A stretch of DNA of 64,000 nt, taken from Pedobacter frigoris. GTDB taxonomy: Bacteria > Bacteroidota > Bacteroidia > Sphingobacteriales > Sphingobacteriaceae. A program made the position numbers and the translations under genes. The stretch spans positions 496,001-560,000 of the forward strand of contig NZ_SWBQ01000001.1 of the NCBI RefSeq assembly GCF_005116445.1, written 5' to 3'. A model generated the notes under the pieces. The model searched no databases. It had not been told where the DNA came from and saw nothing but the letters and a program-made list of their open reading frames with translations. Of the stretch, positions 34,825-43,578 are shown piece after piece. How positions within the stretch are numbered: the first letter of the stretch is position 1; every line of letters begins with the position of its first letter.

Positions 34825-35448
34825 CTAGAAATTATACCCAAAATGTAATCCAGGCTGCCCGAAGAAGAACCTTGACCATCTATCATCAACCTGTTTAAAC
34901 GAATCAGGCATCTTTGATTGATAGGGACGATGGGTCACTGCTATTGAAGGTTGAAAAAAAAGCCTATCCTTGAAAAGTTTAATGTGATAACCAACGGAAT
35001 AAGTATTAAAGATTTGAAAGCCATTGTCAATCTTATCACCGTTATCATTTACAAAGCGTTGAAAAGCAGGCATCACGTCAACTTGAGCAAAAAGGCCATT
35101 CGATAAAAACCTTTGATAGTTAAGTGAAACTCCGTGTTCACGAATATAACCTGGAAACCCTTCTCCTTCTGCTTCAAATGATTTTCCATAAGGAATGCCA
35201 ATTGGCCAGGCATATTTCCAGGTTTTTAGTTCTAGTGAAATTACATCCTTTCCTGTAATGCGATAACCTAAGTTCAGATAAACCATACCAGGCGGATTAT
35301 TGTCAGCTACTACATTAGCTATCATAAACAAGGTACTGCCTATAAAATATTTTCTATAAGTACTGTCTTGTTTGGAATATTGAGCTTTAACTTGTAGCGT
35401 GCTTGCCATCATTAAAATCAAGGCGAACCATAAAATTTTCTTTTGCAT
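34825..35448 (-). CDS. Predicted outer-membrane beta-barrel protein
   Basis: A 207-residue exported protein (signal ending near VKAQYSK). It has alternating amphipathic strands and ends with an aromatic residue (PGLHFGYNF), the usual outer-membrane insertion signal. Characteristic strands include VYLNLGYRITGKDVISLELK, HGVSLNYQRFLSNGLFAQV and NTYSVGYHIKLFKDRLFFQP. Small Bacteroidota barrel of unknown function. Divergent from the Crp-like regulator 165 bp away, which may control it. Confidence 0.62.
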   Translation of the reverse strand: MQKKILWFALILMMASTLQVKAQYSKQDSTYRKYFIGSTLFMIANVVADNNPPGMVYLNLGYRITGKDVISLELKTWKYAWPIGIPYGKSFEAEGEGFPGYIREHGVSLNYQRFLSNGLFAQVDVMPAFQRFVNDNGDKIDNGFQIFNTYSVGYHIKLFKDRLFFQPSIAVTHRPYQSKMPDSFKQVDDRWSRFFFGQPGLHFGYNF

Positions 35449-35612
35449 ATCAATATATTAGCTGTTAAATGATAATGCAAAGGTAGATTGGCAAGACTTC
35501 ATAGCTCGTTCACTTAAGTTAAGAAAGAACCTTACCCTGTATTTTTCTCTATAGTCCTTAATAAACCAGCAAGAAATATTAGATTTGACACCATCGCCTA
35601 AATATTACAAAA

Positions 35613-36212
35613 ATGCAATTGACTAATGATAAAATGGATCAGGTTCTTCTAAATTTTTTAGCGAAATATGTCACCCTGACTGAAGAAGAGAAAAATGTTA
35701 TTATTGATATGGCCATTTTCAAAAGCTTCAGGAAAGGAACAATTTTATTAAGAGAAGGACAACTTTCGAAGGATGGTTATTTTGTGATTCAAGGATGCCT
35801 TAGGTGCTATTATTTAATTGATGCAGAAGAAAAGACTACTGCTTTTTATACCGAGTCCGAATCGCTTACTCCTCCTAGTGCATTGACCGGTACTCGATCT
35901 GAATATTATGTTTCTTGTCTTGAAGATTGCATCCTGACTGTCGGCATTTCAGACACAGATGACGAGCTTTTCAACAAATACCCTAACTTAGAAAAACTGT
36001 GTCGTCTTGTTTCTGAAGATTTACACTCAAAAAGTCAAATAGCATTTGATAATTTTAAGATTTCTACACCAGAGCAACGTTATTTGAATTTGCTGGAAGT
36101 AAGACCGGATTTGGCTCAAAGAATCCCTCAATACTATTTAGCGAGTTATTTGGGTATCACTCCGCAATCTTTAAGCAGAATGAGAAATAGGCTGTTTAGG
36201 AAAGTCTCTTAA
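35613..36212 (+). CDS. Crp/Fnr-family regulator
   Basis: A 199-residue protein of the cyclic-nucleotide-binding/Crp type: a beta-roll from about 35 to 115 (FRKGTILLREGQLSKDGYFV, QGCLRCYY), a dimer helix and a C-terminal helix-turn-helix (IPQYYLASYLGITPQSLSRM) near residues 170-190. A TAGATTTG box lies upstream. These Bacteroidota regulators are often single-gene stress regulators; no ligand residues for cAMP are clear. Divergent from the outer-membrane protein gene. Confidence 0.83.
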   Translation: MQLTNDKMDQVLLNFLAKYVTLTEEEKNVIIDMAIFKSFRKGTILLREGQLSKDGYFVIQGCLRCYYLIDAEEKTTAFYTESESLTPPSALTGTRSEYYVSCLEDCILTVGISDTDDELFNKYPNLEKLCRLVSEDLHSKSQIAFDNFKISTPEQRYLNLLEVRPDLAQRIPQYYLASYLGITPQSLSRMRNRLFRKVS

Positions 36213-36377
36213 ATCTACGACGTAATTTTAATAAGGTTCATTTATTAACTTTAGATAACTAGCCGATTAAATAAGCATACTTATTTTGTGCAAATGAAAA
36301 TAAGCATATTCATCTTGTTGTTTGTCTCGTGGCAATCCGTTACGTTTTAAGTTAGTGAATATTATAAATTGGATAAT

Positions 36378-37343
36378 GTGAAAGCAGTAGTATACAAAAA
36401 ATATGGGCCTCCACAAGTGGCAGAGCTGGCCGAAGTAGCGAAGCCAGTACCCAAAAGAAATGAGGTATTGGTTAAAGTCCATGCCTCTACTGTAAACCGA
36501 ACCGATGCCGGCTACAGAAGTGCACAATATTTTATTTCCCGTTTCTTCACGGGATTACTTAGGCCAAAAAATCAAATTTTAGGTTGTGAGTTTGCAGGTT
36601 GCGTGGAAGAAATTGGAGCCGGTGTTACGCTGTTCGAAAAAGGTGATCGGGTTTTTGGGTTTAACGATGCCAGTGCCGGAGGACATGCTGAGTTTTTAAC
36701 TATTGCAGAAACTGATGCAATCACCTTAATTCCGAAACAGTTGAGTTATATAGCGGCTGCTCCGATCGCAGAAGGAGCTCATTATGCACTGGGCGACATC
36801 AGGGCAGCCGGAGTGACAAAAGGGCAACTTGTTTTGGTTAATGGGGCGACGGGTGCAATAGGCTCAGCCGCTGTTCAATTGTTGAAGTATTTCGGTGCTA
36901 CCGTAACGGCAACATGTGCCACTAAAAACAAGGAATTGGTTAAATCATTCGGTGCAGATCATATTATTGACTATGAAACCAGCGACTTTACTAACACCGA
37001 ACAAAAGTTCGATTTTATATTTGATGCGGTAGGCAAAAGCTCGTTTAAAAAATGTAAACCCCTGCTCCGCAAACAAGGAATCTACATTTCTACTGAATTA
37101 GGGAGATATTCCGCAAATATCTTTTTAGCGCTGATCACCCCTGTTTTCAAGGGTAAAAAAGTAATGTTTCCTTTGCCAACGATGAATAAAGAAGTGATAC
37201 AGTTTTTAAAAGATCTTGTTGAAAAAGGAAGTTTCGTTCCGGTAATTGACAGGATATACAACATGGAACAGATCGTGGAAGCTTATACTTATGTAGAGTC
37301 CAAGCAAAAGGTTGGCAATGTGGTGCTCCAAATCGTTTTTTAA
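36378..37343 (+). CDS. Zinc-independent alcohol dehydrogenase / quinone oxidoreductase-like protein
   Basis: A medium-chain dehydrogenase/reductase of about 322 residues. I start it at the GTG at 36378 (VKAVVYKKYGPPQV, the usual family opening); a TTG three codons earlier would add a few residues. The NADP-binding motif is VNGATGAIGSAAVQ, with a GCEFAG segment, and no catalytic-zinc cysteine cluster is seen, as in QOR-type enzymes. Probable NADPH-dependent reductase of quinones or enones. Single gene. Confidence 0.85.
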   Translation: MKAVVYKKYGPPQVAELAEVAKPVPKRNEVLVKVHASTVNRTDAGYRSAQYFISRFFTGLLRPKNQILGCEFAGCVEEIGAGVTLFEKGDRVFGFNDASAGGHAEFLTIAETDAITLIPKQLSYIAAAPIAEGAHYALGDIRAAGVTKGQLVLVNGATGAIGSAAVQLLKYFGATVTATCATKNKELVKSFGADHIIDYETSDFTNTEQKFDFIFDAVGKSSFKKCKPLLRKQGIYISTELGRYSANIFLALITPVFKGKKVMFPLPTMNKEVIQFLKDLVEKGSFVPVIDRIYNMEQIVEAYTYVESKQKVGNVVLQIVF

Positions 37344-37358
37344 CTTAAGGTAACGAGT

Positions 37359-37574
37359 TTAAGCTTTTATCATTTTTATGGCGTGTTGAGTGGTTGAAAT
37401 GGCGGAAAATATTTTCAGGTCTGCAATAATCCAAAAGCGCATGACATCCGTATCGGGAGGGATGTGCCCAAGTAGTCTGGCCATGGTCATGGCTTGTCCT
37501 TTATGGTGAAACTCGTGGGTAATGACATCGGTAAAAATACCATATGCATCAGTTTCAATGTATTTTTCCGGCCA
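37359..37574 (-). pseudogene. DinB-family 3' remnant
   Basis: An open stretch preceded by a stop, with no start codon, encoding the end of a DinB-type metal-binding protein: WPEKYIETDAYGIFTDVITH, EFHHKGQAMTMARLLGHIPP, ending QHAIKMIKA. The HEFHHKGQ motif is the C-terminal metal ligand of DinB proteins. The first two thirds of the gene are missing. An intact DinB gene lies at 39298. Confidence 0.7.
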
Positions 37575-37592
37575 TTAACCTAAACAGATATT

Positions 37593-37636
37593 AAAAGGAG
37601 GTTGATCGTTTTTTTTAACTTTCAATCTCCTTTTTT
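37593..37636. terminator. Bidirectional terminator candidate
   Basis: Imperfect stem GGAGGTTGA/TCAATCTCC with T runs on both strands (TTTTTTATTT on plus, TTTTAATAT on minus). It lies 20 bp beyond the 3' end of the VOC gene at 37657, which it would terminate. Confidence 0.55.
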
Positions 37637-37656
37637 ATTTATTGGTTCTCTGGCAA

Positions 37657-38112
37657 TCAGATGGAATTGTTAAGTTCTTCAGCCAAACCGATTAGAAGCC
37701 CGTCCTTTGCCCGAATATAGCAGAGCCGGTATGAACTTTCATACTGAACCACTTCGCCAACGAGCTGGGCACCATGACTGATGAGTCTGGATACCATCTC
37801 GTCAACATTCTCAACGGTGAACATCACACGCAGGTAACCAAGCGCATTCACAGGAGCGGCCCTGTGATGTTCGATAGTAGCCGGGCTCAGAAATCGTGAA
37901 AGCTCCAATCGGCTGTGGCCATCAGGGGTGATCATCATTGCAACCTCCACATGCTGATTGCCTAATCCGGTAACACGACCGGCCCATTCACCCTCAATGG
38001 TTGCCCGACCTTCCAGTTTTAGGCCTATCTCTGTGAAAAAAGCGATAGCCTCGTCGAGGGATTCTACAACGATGCCGACATTGTCCATTCGCAGTAATTT
38101 ATTGTTTGCCAT
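37657..38112 (-). CDS. VOC-superfamily (glyoxalase-like) protein
   Basis: A 151-residue protein with two beta-alpha-beta-beta-beta modules: LRMDNVGIVVESLDEAIAFF (N-terminal) and LGYLRVMFTVENVDEMVSRL (C-terminal), the hallmark of vicinal-oxygen-chelate proteins. An LELSRFLSP segment and a late GLLIGLAEEL strand carry candidate metal glutamates. Substrate unknown. Followed on the same strand by a second VOC gene 34 bp upstream. Confidence 0.8.
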   Translation of the reverse strand: MANNKLLRMDNVGIVVESLDEAIAFFTEIGLKLEGRATIEGEWAGRVTGLGNQHVEVAMMITPDGHSRLELSRFLSPATIEHHRAAPVNALGYLRVMFTVENVDEMVSRLISHGAQLVGEVVQYESSYRLCYIRAKDGLLIGLAEELNNSI

Positions 38113-38146
38113 AGTTTTTTCTTAAAAATAAGATATGTTGTGTTCA

Positions 38147-38557
38147 CTATTGTTGTTCAGGCATACCGTTAGGATCCATCCATGCAAACTCCCAATGGTG
38201 GCCATCAAGGTCTTCAAAGCTGTGCTGGTACATAAAGCCGTAATCGGTAGCCGGATTAGGTATCGTGGCACCTGCCGCTTGTGCTTTCTCCACCATTTCG
38301 TTAACCGCCTCTTTACTGTCGGCCGATAAGCAAATAGAACACTCTACTGACTTATGCGCATCTACAATTTCTTTTTTAGTAAAGGTCTGAAAGAAAGGTT
38401 CTGTCAGCAGCATAATGTAAATGGTATCGCTGATGATCATGCAAGTCGCTTTCTCGTTGGTAAATTTCGGATTAAAAGTATAACCGAGTTTGGTAAAAAA
38501 TTCTACAGATCTGTTGAGGTCTTTGATGGGTAGGTTGACAAAAATTTGAGTTGCCAT
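38147..38557 (-). CDS. VOC-superfamily protein (PhnB/extradiol-like)
   Basis: A 136-residue VOC protein: IFVNLPIKDLNRSVEFFTKL opens the fold, with SFEDLDGHHWEFAWMDPNG at the end, the typical C-terminal metal-ligand segment of this subfamily. A different subfamily from the neighbouring VOC gene, so not a recent duplicate. Probable small-molecule or antibiotic-stress role; not determined. Confidence 0.8.
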   Translation of the reverse strand: MATQIFVNLPIKDLNRSVEFFTKLGYTFNPKFTNEKATCMIISDTIYIMLLTEPFFQTFTKKEIVDAHKSVECSICLSADSKEAVNEMVEKAQAAGATIPNPATDYGFMYQHSFEDLDGHHWEFAWMDPNGMPEQQ

Positions 38558-38734
38558 ATTGTCTTTCTGTTTTAGTTGTACTCAAAGGTACAGGAATGCT
38601 ACGTAGTTCAAATGTGTAAGAACGACAAGTTAAGGGGGTAAATGCGACTATCTGTTTGAAAGGGACGGCTATACGGGGGGCAAAACCTTTTGTTTTGAAG
38701 GATGTTATCAATAAGACTGTAAATAAAGATAGGT

Positions 38735-39328
38735 ATGAGAAAAATAATAGTTTTATCATTTATTACATTAGATGGGGTGATGCAGGCACCCGGTGGTCCT
38801 GAGGAAGATACATCCGGCAGTTTTGAATACGGTGGTTGGACTGCACCTTATGATGACGAAGTCTCCGGTAAACTCATGCAAAAACAGATGCAACCCGCAG
38901 ATCTTCTGCTCGGCAGAAAAACATTCGAAATCTTTGTGGATTACTGGCCAAAGCATGCGGATTATTGGCCGGGCGTAAATGAGGTCGCCAAGTATGTTCT
39001 TTCCAATACCATGGAGAGGTCTGACTGGAACAACAGCATGTTCCTTAGCAGTGTGGTTGATATAGAAAAGCTTAAGAACTCGGAAGGCAATGACCTCAAG
39101 GTATGGGGTAGTAGTGAGCTGGTTCAGCTTTTGCTGAAGCATGATTTAGTAGACGAACTTTGGCTCAATATTCATCCGGTGCTTCTTGGCAAAGGGAAAA
39201 AGTTGTTTGACAATGAAGCGATTCCGGCAGCTTTTGAATTAATAGAGAGCGTTGTTACGCCAAAAGGTGTAATTATGGCCAATTACAAGCGTGCTGGTCA
39301 GGTGGAGACAGGTACTGTTTCTTCATAA
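38735..39328 (+). CDS. Dihydrofolate reductase-like (RibD C-terminal) protein
   Basis: A 197-residue protein of the YyaP/YwjB type: MRKIIVLSFITLDGVMQAPG at the start, LLGRKTFEIF, VWGSSELVQLLLKHDLVDEL and HPVLLGKGKKLF in order. This is the RibD C-terminal/DHFR fold without evidence for folate activity. Convergent with the DinB gene, overlapping its 3' end by 31 bp. Confidence 0.84.
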   Translation: MRKIIVLSFITLDGVMQAPGGPEEDTSGSFEYGGWTAPYDDEVSGKLMQKQMQPADLLLGRKTFEIFVDYWPKHADYWPGVNEVAKYVLSNTMERSDWNNSMFLSSVVDIEKLKNSEGNDLKVWGSSELVQLLLKHDLVDELWLNIHPVLLGKGKKLFDNEAIPAAFELIESVVTPKGVIMANYKRAGQVETGTVSS

Positions 39329-39807
39329 GTAGGACCATACATGCCGGGCACTTTATTTCCTGTTGCGCGCAGATAAACAATCAATTCGCCACGATGGTGA
39401 TAAATATGGTTAAAAAGAAAACCACGCGAAACGATGCCTCTTGGCATAGGTCCAAGAACTACCTTCTCACCAACTTTCATAGTCCAGTTGTCCAGTAATT
39501 TTTGTTCAGTAAGAGCGTTTAATGCAGCACGTGCTTTTTCGACGTTACTTTCAAAAAGTGCTAAGGTAGCTTTGATGTCATTTGGTTCACCTCTTTTAAC
39601 ATGGTCGGCCGCCATGTCGTATATATCTTCTGTGAGCGTGCCAACATACCAGTAGTAAATTGTAGCGATGTGCTGGGCGAGTTCTCCCATTGTCCATGAT
39701 ATGTCGGATGGCTTATAATCAATGTCTTTTTCCGGAACTGCCTGAAGTAATTTACGGGTGCTATTTACTTCTTGTTCGAATTCTCCTTTGAGTTGTTGCA
39801 GTATCAT
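39298..39807 (-). CDS. DinB-family protein
   Basis: A 169-residue four-helix-bundle metal-binding protein: MGELAQHIATIYYWYVG (first histidine) and FNHIYHHRGELIVYL (the other two) give the His triad of DinB/YfiT proteins, some of which are thiol-S-transferases. Its last 31 bp overlap the end of the DHFR-like gene on the opposite strand, so the two transcripts are antisense there. Confidence 0.82.
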   Translation of the reverse strand: MILQQLKGEFEQEVNSTRKLLQAVPEKDIDYKPSDISWTMGELAQHIATIYYWYVGTLTEDIYDMAADHVKRGEPNDIKATLALFESNVEKARAALNALTEQKLLDNWTMKVGEKVVLGPMPRGIVSRGFLFNHIYHHRGELIVYLRATGNKVPGMYGPTYEETVPVST

Positions 39808-39879
39808 ATGCTAAAGGTTTATAGTAAGCTAGACGTAACTATATAACAATGAACATTTATTTTGGTTTTTTTCCTATGG

Positions 39880-40239
39880 TTATGTCCTTTGCCTCATGTC
39901 ATCTAACCCCCAGATGGCCATTGCATTTAGGACGGGTTGTAGTTTTGCTCCTGCAAGAGTTAATGAATAAGTTACAAATGGGGGTACAACAGGTTCTGCA
40001 GTTCTGAGAACCAGGTCATCTTCCTGCAATTGTTTTAAGTGCTGGATCAGCATCTTTTCCGTGATCTCAGGAATTGCACGTTTTAATTCGCTGTAGCGCT
40101 TCGGACCAATTGAAAGATGATATAAGATAATGGGCTTCCAGTGCCCTCCAATCTTATTCATTACATAGGTTACAGGACAGGAAACAGCAGAAATCTGTTT
40201 GTTGAAGTTGCGGGTTGAATTTTCTTTAATGGCAGTCAT
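39880..40239 (-). CDS. HxlR-family transcriptional regulator
   Basis: A 119-residue winged-helix regulator: CPVTYVMNKIGGHWKPIILY with the characteristic Cys before the helix, then RYSELKRAIPEITEKMLIQH (recognition helix) and the wing VVPPFVTYSLT. HxlR proteins sense electrophiles or redox state through that cysteine. It is divergent from the NmrA-like reductase, with a repeat-rich 82-bp gap between them, the usual arrangement for control of the neighbour and itself. Confidence 0.9.
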   Translation of the reverse strand: MTAIKENSTRNFNKQISAVSCPVTYVMNKIGGHWKPIILYHLSIGPKRYSELKRAIPEITEKMLIQHLKQLQEDDLVLRTAEPVVPPFVTYSLTLAGAKLQPVLNAMAIWGLDDMRQRT

Positions 40240-40256
40240 GAGTTACATACTTTGGG

Positions 40257-40282
40257 GTAAGTACTTGTATAAAAGTAAGTAC
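40257..40282. promoter_or_regulatory. Candidate HxlR operator
   Basis: GTAAGTACTT (40257-40266) and GTAAGTAC (40275-40282) lie 18 bp apart, containing the inverted pair GTACTT / AAGTAC with a 10-bp spacer (40261-40282). HxlR proteins bind GTAC-type inverted repeats between divergent genes, so this is a likely operator for both the regulator and the reductase gene. Confidence 0.5.
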
Positions 40283-40321
40283 AAATATACCTTTGTAATC
40301 AACAATTTAAAATATATAATT

Positions 40322-41200
40322 ATGAATTTTACAATCACAGGATCACTCGGAAATATCAGTAAACCATTGGCGGCAACTTTAATTGCTGCCGGACATCATG
40401 TAACCATAATTAGTAGCAATGCGGCCAAGGCTAAGGAGATTGAAGCGCTTGGAGCCACGGCAGCTATTGGCTCTGTAGAAGACGTTGCATTTTTAACTGC
40501 AGCGTTTTCTGATAAAGATGCCATTTATACAATGGTTCCTCCAAATTTTGGAGCTTCAAACATCAGGGAATTCATTTCTTCTGTAGGTGAAAAATATGCA
40601 GCCGCTATTCAGGCTTCAGGAGTAAAAAGGGTAGTAAATTTGAGTAGTATTGGTGCGCACCTTGATGGCGGGACAGGGCCGATTTCAGGTCTGCATGATG
40701 TGGAGCAAACGTATAGCAAACTGGATGGTGTGGCTGTTAAACATCTGCGCCCTGCATTTTTCTATACCAATTTCTATGGAAATGTAGACATGATCAAACA
40801 TGCTGGTATCCTAGGTTCAAATTATAGTGCTGAAACACCACTTGTACTGGTGCATCCTAAAGATATCGCAGCAGCTGCCGCAGAAGAATTGCAACATGAT
40901 TTTACGGGAAAGGTTGTAAGGTATGTTGCCAGTGATGAAAGTACTGCTGCGGGTGTAGCTGGTGTTCTTGGTGCTGCTATAGGAAAACCTGAACTGCTAT
41001 GGGTAGAGTTTAATGATGAAGATGCGCTAGGTGGTATGCTGCAGGCAGGATTGCCTGAGGTAATGGCTAAAAGTTACGTAGAAATGGGGGATGCAACCAG
41101 GAGCCGCAAATTATATGAGCATTATTTTAATCACAAGCCGTCGTCGTTTGGGAAAGTGAAGCTGGAGGATTTTGCAAAGGAATTTGCGAAGGCTTTTTAA
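40322..41200 (+). CDS. NmrA-like NAD(P)-binding reductase
   Basis: 292 residues from the ATG at 40322; upstream in-frame codons would cover the operator. An atypical short-chain dehydrogenase opening (MNFTITGSLGNISKPLAATL) has the Gly-x-x-Gly nucleotide-binding loop. FVNLSSIGAH-type and KHLRPAFFYTNFYGN segments are as in NmrA/QOR2-like quinone reductases. Substrate probably a quinone; expression probably set by the divergent HxlR regulator. Confidence 0.83.
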   Translation: MNFTITGSLGNISKPLAATLIAAGHHVTIISSNAAKAKEIEALGATAAIGSVEDVAFLTAAFSDKDAIYTMVPPNFGASNIREFISSVGEKYAAAIQASGVKRVVNLSSIGAHLDGGTGPISGLHDVEQTYSKLDGVAVKHLRPAFFYTNFYGNVDMIKHAGILGSNYSAETPLVLVHPKDIAAAAAEELQHDFTGKVVRYVASDESTAAGVAGVLGAAIGKPELLWVEFNDEDALGGMLQAGLPEVMAKSYVEMGDATRSRKLYEHYFNHKPSSFGKVKLEDFAKEFAKAF

Positions 41201-41210
41201 GTTTAATCAG

Positions 41211-41239
41211 AAAGGGTTGCTCATAAGGAGCAACCCTTT
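41211..41239. terminator. Bidirectional terminator between convergent genes
   Basis: AAAGGGTTGCTC (41211-41222) and GAGCAACCCTTT (41228-41239) form a perfect 12-bp stem with a 5-nt loop between the end of the NmrA-like gene and the end of the histidine decarboxylase gene. The right arm reaches the hdc stop codon. T's on the plus strand are few. Confidence 0.75.
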
Positions 41240-42368
41240 AAACTTCGACTAAATCAGCTTTCATTTCCAATACCAATTGGTCAATCTGTTCTTTTTGAAC
41301 ATTGGGCATGCAGATGATATGAGAAATAGCATTTTCTGAAGCAAGCTGCCATTTTTTTCTGATGGCTGAACTGGGGGCAGGGAAGTTAACCGTTATCGTA
41401 TTTGGATTTCTCCAGGCTGCTATACCGATCTCTTTCAATTTACGTTCGGCATACTGAGCAATTGCAAGGCTATGCTGTGCCCGTTTTTTTAGGCCATCTA
41501 TACCATGTTTTTTTAAGGTATACCATAGGAAGAGGGGGCTATGCCCATTTCTAGATCCCGTGATGGTGGTGTCTACACTGCCAATATAGGCTACCGATCT
41601 CGCTATTCGATCCCTGTTTGATTTCTTGACAACAACAACGCCGCAAGGCATCGGAGAACCAAAAAACTTATGGCCACTAATCGCAATGCTATCCGCACCA
41701 TCTGCAAAGTCAAATGCAGGCCTGGGTTCAATAAAGGCACTATAACTGCCTGAAAGTGCACCATCGGCATGGATGTAATAATTTTTGATGGCCATCTTTT
41801 TTAGGATATCTTTAATTTTACTGATGTCATCACGTGCCTCGGTCATGGTTGTACCAATATTTGCCATAATGATCACAGGCATATGCCGGTTCATTCGGAT
41901 AGTATCTTCCAAATCCTGATAATTGATTTCACCATTTTCCTGTGCGCTGATCACGATATTTGTCATATTTAACAAATGAATGTTCTTTTGTACGCTATAA
42001 TGAGTCGATTCCGAACAATAGACCATGCCTTTAGGGTGGAGTTCGCGGGCCAGGTATAAACCATATAGATTTCCCTCAGAACCGCCATTTGTTACATAGC
42101 CCCACCAGTTGTCTTTTTCTGCTCTGAATAATGTTGCGAAAAACTCGATTACCTCTTTTTCCATTTCCCTTGAGTCGACGCCGTATGTAGAATCTACAAA
42201 AGGATCACCAAGATTATTCATTGGATAGTTCAGGAAAGGAATAAGTTCGGTAAAGTCAAAATCCTTAGATACCGGATATCCCATGAAGTTATTCGTTTTG
42301 AGCTGAATCTTGTAGAGCAATTCTGTCAACGTATACTGATCTTCAGGAGACAAGGTGTTTTCTTGCAT
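41238..42368 (-). CDS. hdc: PLP-dependent histidine decarboxylase
   Basis: A 376-residue group II PLP decarboxylase whose sequence closely follows the Gram-negative histidine decarboxylases. It has GYVTNGGSEGN (90-100), THYSVQKN with the ring-stacking His123, IHADGALSG with Asp202, the PLP lysine Lys234 in SGHKFFGSPMPCG, and TGSRNGHSPLFLW near residue 270. It converts histidine to histamine and CO2, often for acid resistance or as a siderophore/antibiotic precursor step. No histidine/histamine antiporter is next to it. It is divergent from the AraC gene of the hydroxyproline cluster across 200 bp of very AT-rich DNA. Confidence 0.87.
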   Translation of the reverse strand: MQENTLSPEDQYTLTELLYKIQLKTNNFMGYPVSKDFDFTELIPFLNYPMNNLGDPFVDSTYGVDSREMEKEVIEFFATLFRAEKDNWWGYVTNGGSEGNLYGLYLARELHPKGMVYCSESTHYSVQKNIHLLNMTNIVISAQENGEINYQDLEDTIRMNRHMPVIIMANIGTTMTEARDDISKIKDILKKMAIKNYYIHADGALSGSYSAFIEPRPAFDFADGADSIAISGHKFFGSPMPCGVVVVKKSNRDRIARSVAYIGSVDTTITGSRNGHSPLFLWYTLKKHGIDGLKKRAQHSLAIAQYAERKLKEIGIAAWRNPNTITVNFPAPSSAIRKKWQLASENAISHIICMPNVQKEQIDQLVLEMKADLVEV

Positions 42369-42568
42369 AAAAGTTTATCTTTTTGGTCGAGACAAAACTA
42401 AGTAATTCAGAATAAAAACAATATGTTTTTAATTATATTAGAATATAATATTGAATTTGTTTTTTATTCAGAATATTGTATCTAATATAGGTGAATTTGT
42501 TATGACCTATGAAATTATATTGCAGTCCTGAACGGTGTTATCCATAGAATTTCTAAATTTGAGTGTAA

Positions 42569-43456
42569 ATGAATGTCCTCCAGTTTACAATCCCTGTTCC
42601 GGCAAATAAGAATATTATTCTACAGGAAGAGCGCGGGCCTTTTTTTTATCCTCATTTGCACAGGCATACGGAAATGCAACTCACATGGATAGAAAAGGGA
42701 GAGGGTACTTTAGTGGTCAGCAATCAGATGTATCCGTTTTCCTCAGGTGATATATTTTGCATTGGTGCGAATCAGCCTCATGTCTTTAAAAGTAGTCCGG
42801 GTTATTTTAAAGAGCCTTTTGAGCAGGATATTAAGGCATTGACTATTTTTTTTAACCCATCCGGAGATTTAAAAGGTTTGTTTGGGCTAACCGAATTGAG
42901 TGTGATACAAACACTTTTTAGTAAGTATAGTACCGGGTTTGGTATCCCTGAATCAGCAAAAAAAGAAGTAGTATCCCGCTTGAAATTACTTTTTAAAAGT
43001 GAAGGAGCCCCATTGCTAGTCGGATTTATTGAACTGATGATTCACATTACACAGATCAAGAATTTGAAACTGTTGTCAGCCAACGGAGATCTGGGACTGG
43101 TTAGTGAAAACGAAGGGGTGAAAATCAGTCAGATCTACCACTATATCATGACAAATTACAATAAAGAGATCACTTTGGAGGAGATTTCGAAGAAAGCCAA
43201 TATGACCCCACCGGCTTTTTGCCGCTATTTCAAGAAGAGGACCCTGCGTACTTTTATCTCGTTTTTGAATGAGGTACGGGTTAATGAAGCCTGCCAGCAA
43301 CTTGTTAAGGAAGGATCAGAAAGCAGTAAATCTCTGATCGCCTATAATTGTGGCTTTAATAATGTTACTCATTTTAACCGGGTTTTCAGGGCAATGATGG
43401 GGAAATCGCCCAGTGAGTACCTCAACAATTACCTATCTGCTACATATATTCATTAA
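42569..43456 (+). CDS. AraC-family regulator of the hydroxyproline cluster
   Basis: A 295-residue AraC protein: an N-terminal cupin-like sensor (HLHRHTEMQLTWIEKGEGTL, FSSGDIFCIGANQPHVF) and a C-terminal double helix-turn-helix (ITLEEISKKANMTPPAFCRY ... GFNNVTHFNRVFRAMMGKSP). It sits immediately before the catabolic genes on the same strand, 122 bp away, and divergent from hdc. It is therefore the likely activator of the hydroxyproline genes; the inducer is presumably hydroxyproline or an intermediate, by inference. Confidence 0.86.
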   Translation: MNVLQFTIPVPANKNIILQEERGPFFYPHLHRHTEMQLTWIEKGEGTLVVSNQMYPFSSGDIFCIGANQPHVFKSSPGYFKEPFEQDIKALTIFFNPSGDLKGLFGLTELSVIQTLFSKYSTGFGIPESAKKEVVSRLKLLFKSEGAPLLVGFIELMIHITQIKNLKLLSANGDLGLVSENEGVKISQIYHYIMTNYNKEITLEEISKKANMTPPAFCRYFKKRTLRTFISFLNEVRVNEACQQLVKEGSESSKSLIAYNCGFNNVTHFNRVFRAMMGKSPSEYLNNYLSATYIH

Positions 43457-43548
43457 AGTAATCGAAAAACCACGTATTACTGGTGTTTAGGGTTAAAAAA
43501 TGTAAAGAATCTACTAATCGAGGTGAATCTATAATTACATTTAGTAAA

Positions 43549-43556
43549 TACTTTTG
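43549..43556 (+). promoter_or_regulatory. Candidate promoter of the hydroxyproline operon
   Basis: TACTTTTG matches TAnnTTTG and lies 22 bp before the first catabolic gene. No convincing -33 element is visible, which is common for activator-dependent promoters. Confidence 0.4.
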
Positions 43557-43578
43557 ACTAAACAAAAAGCCATATCGT

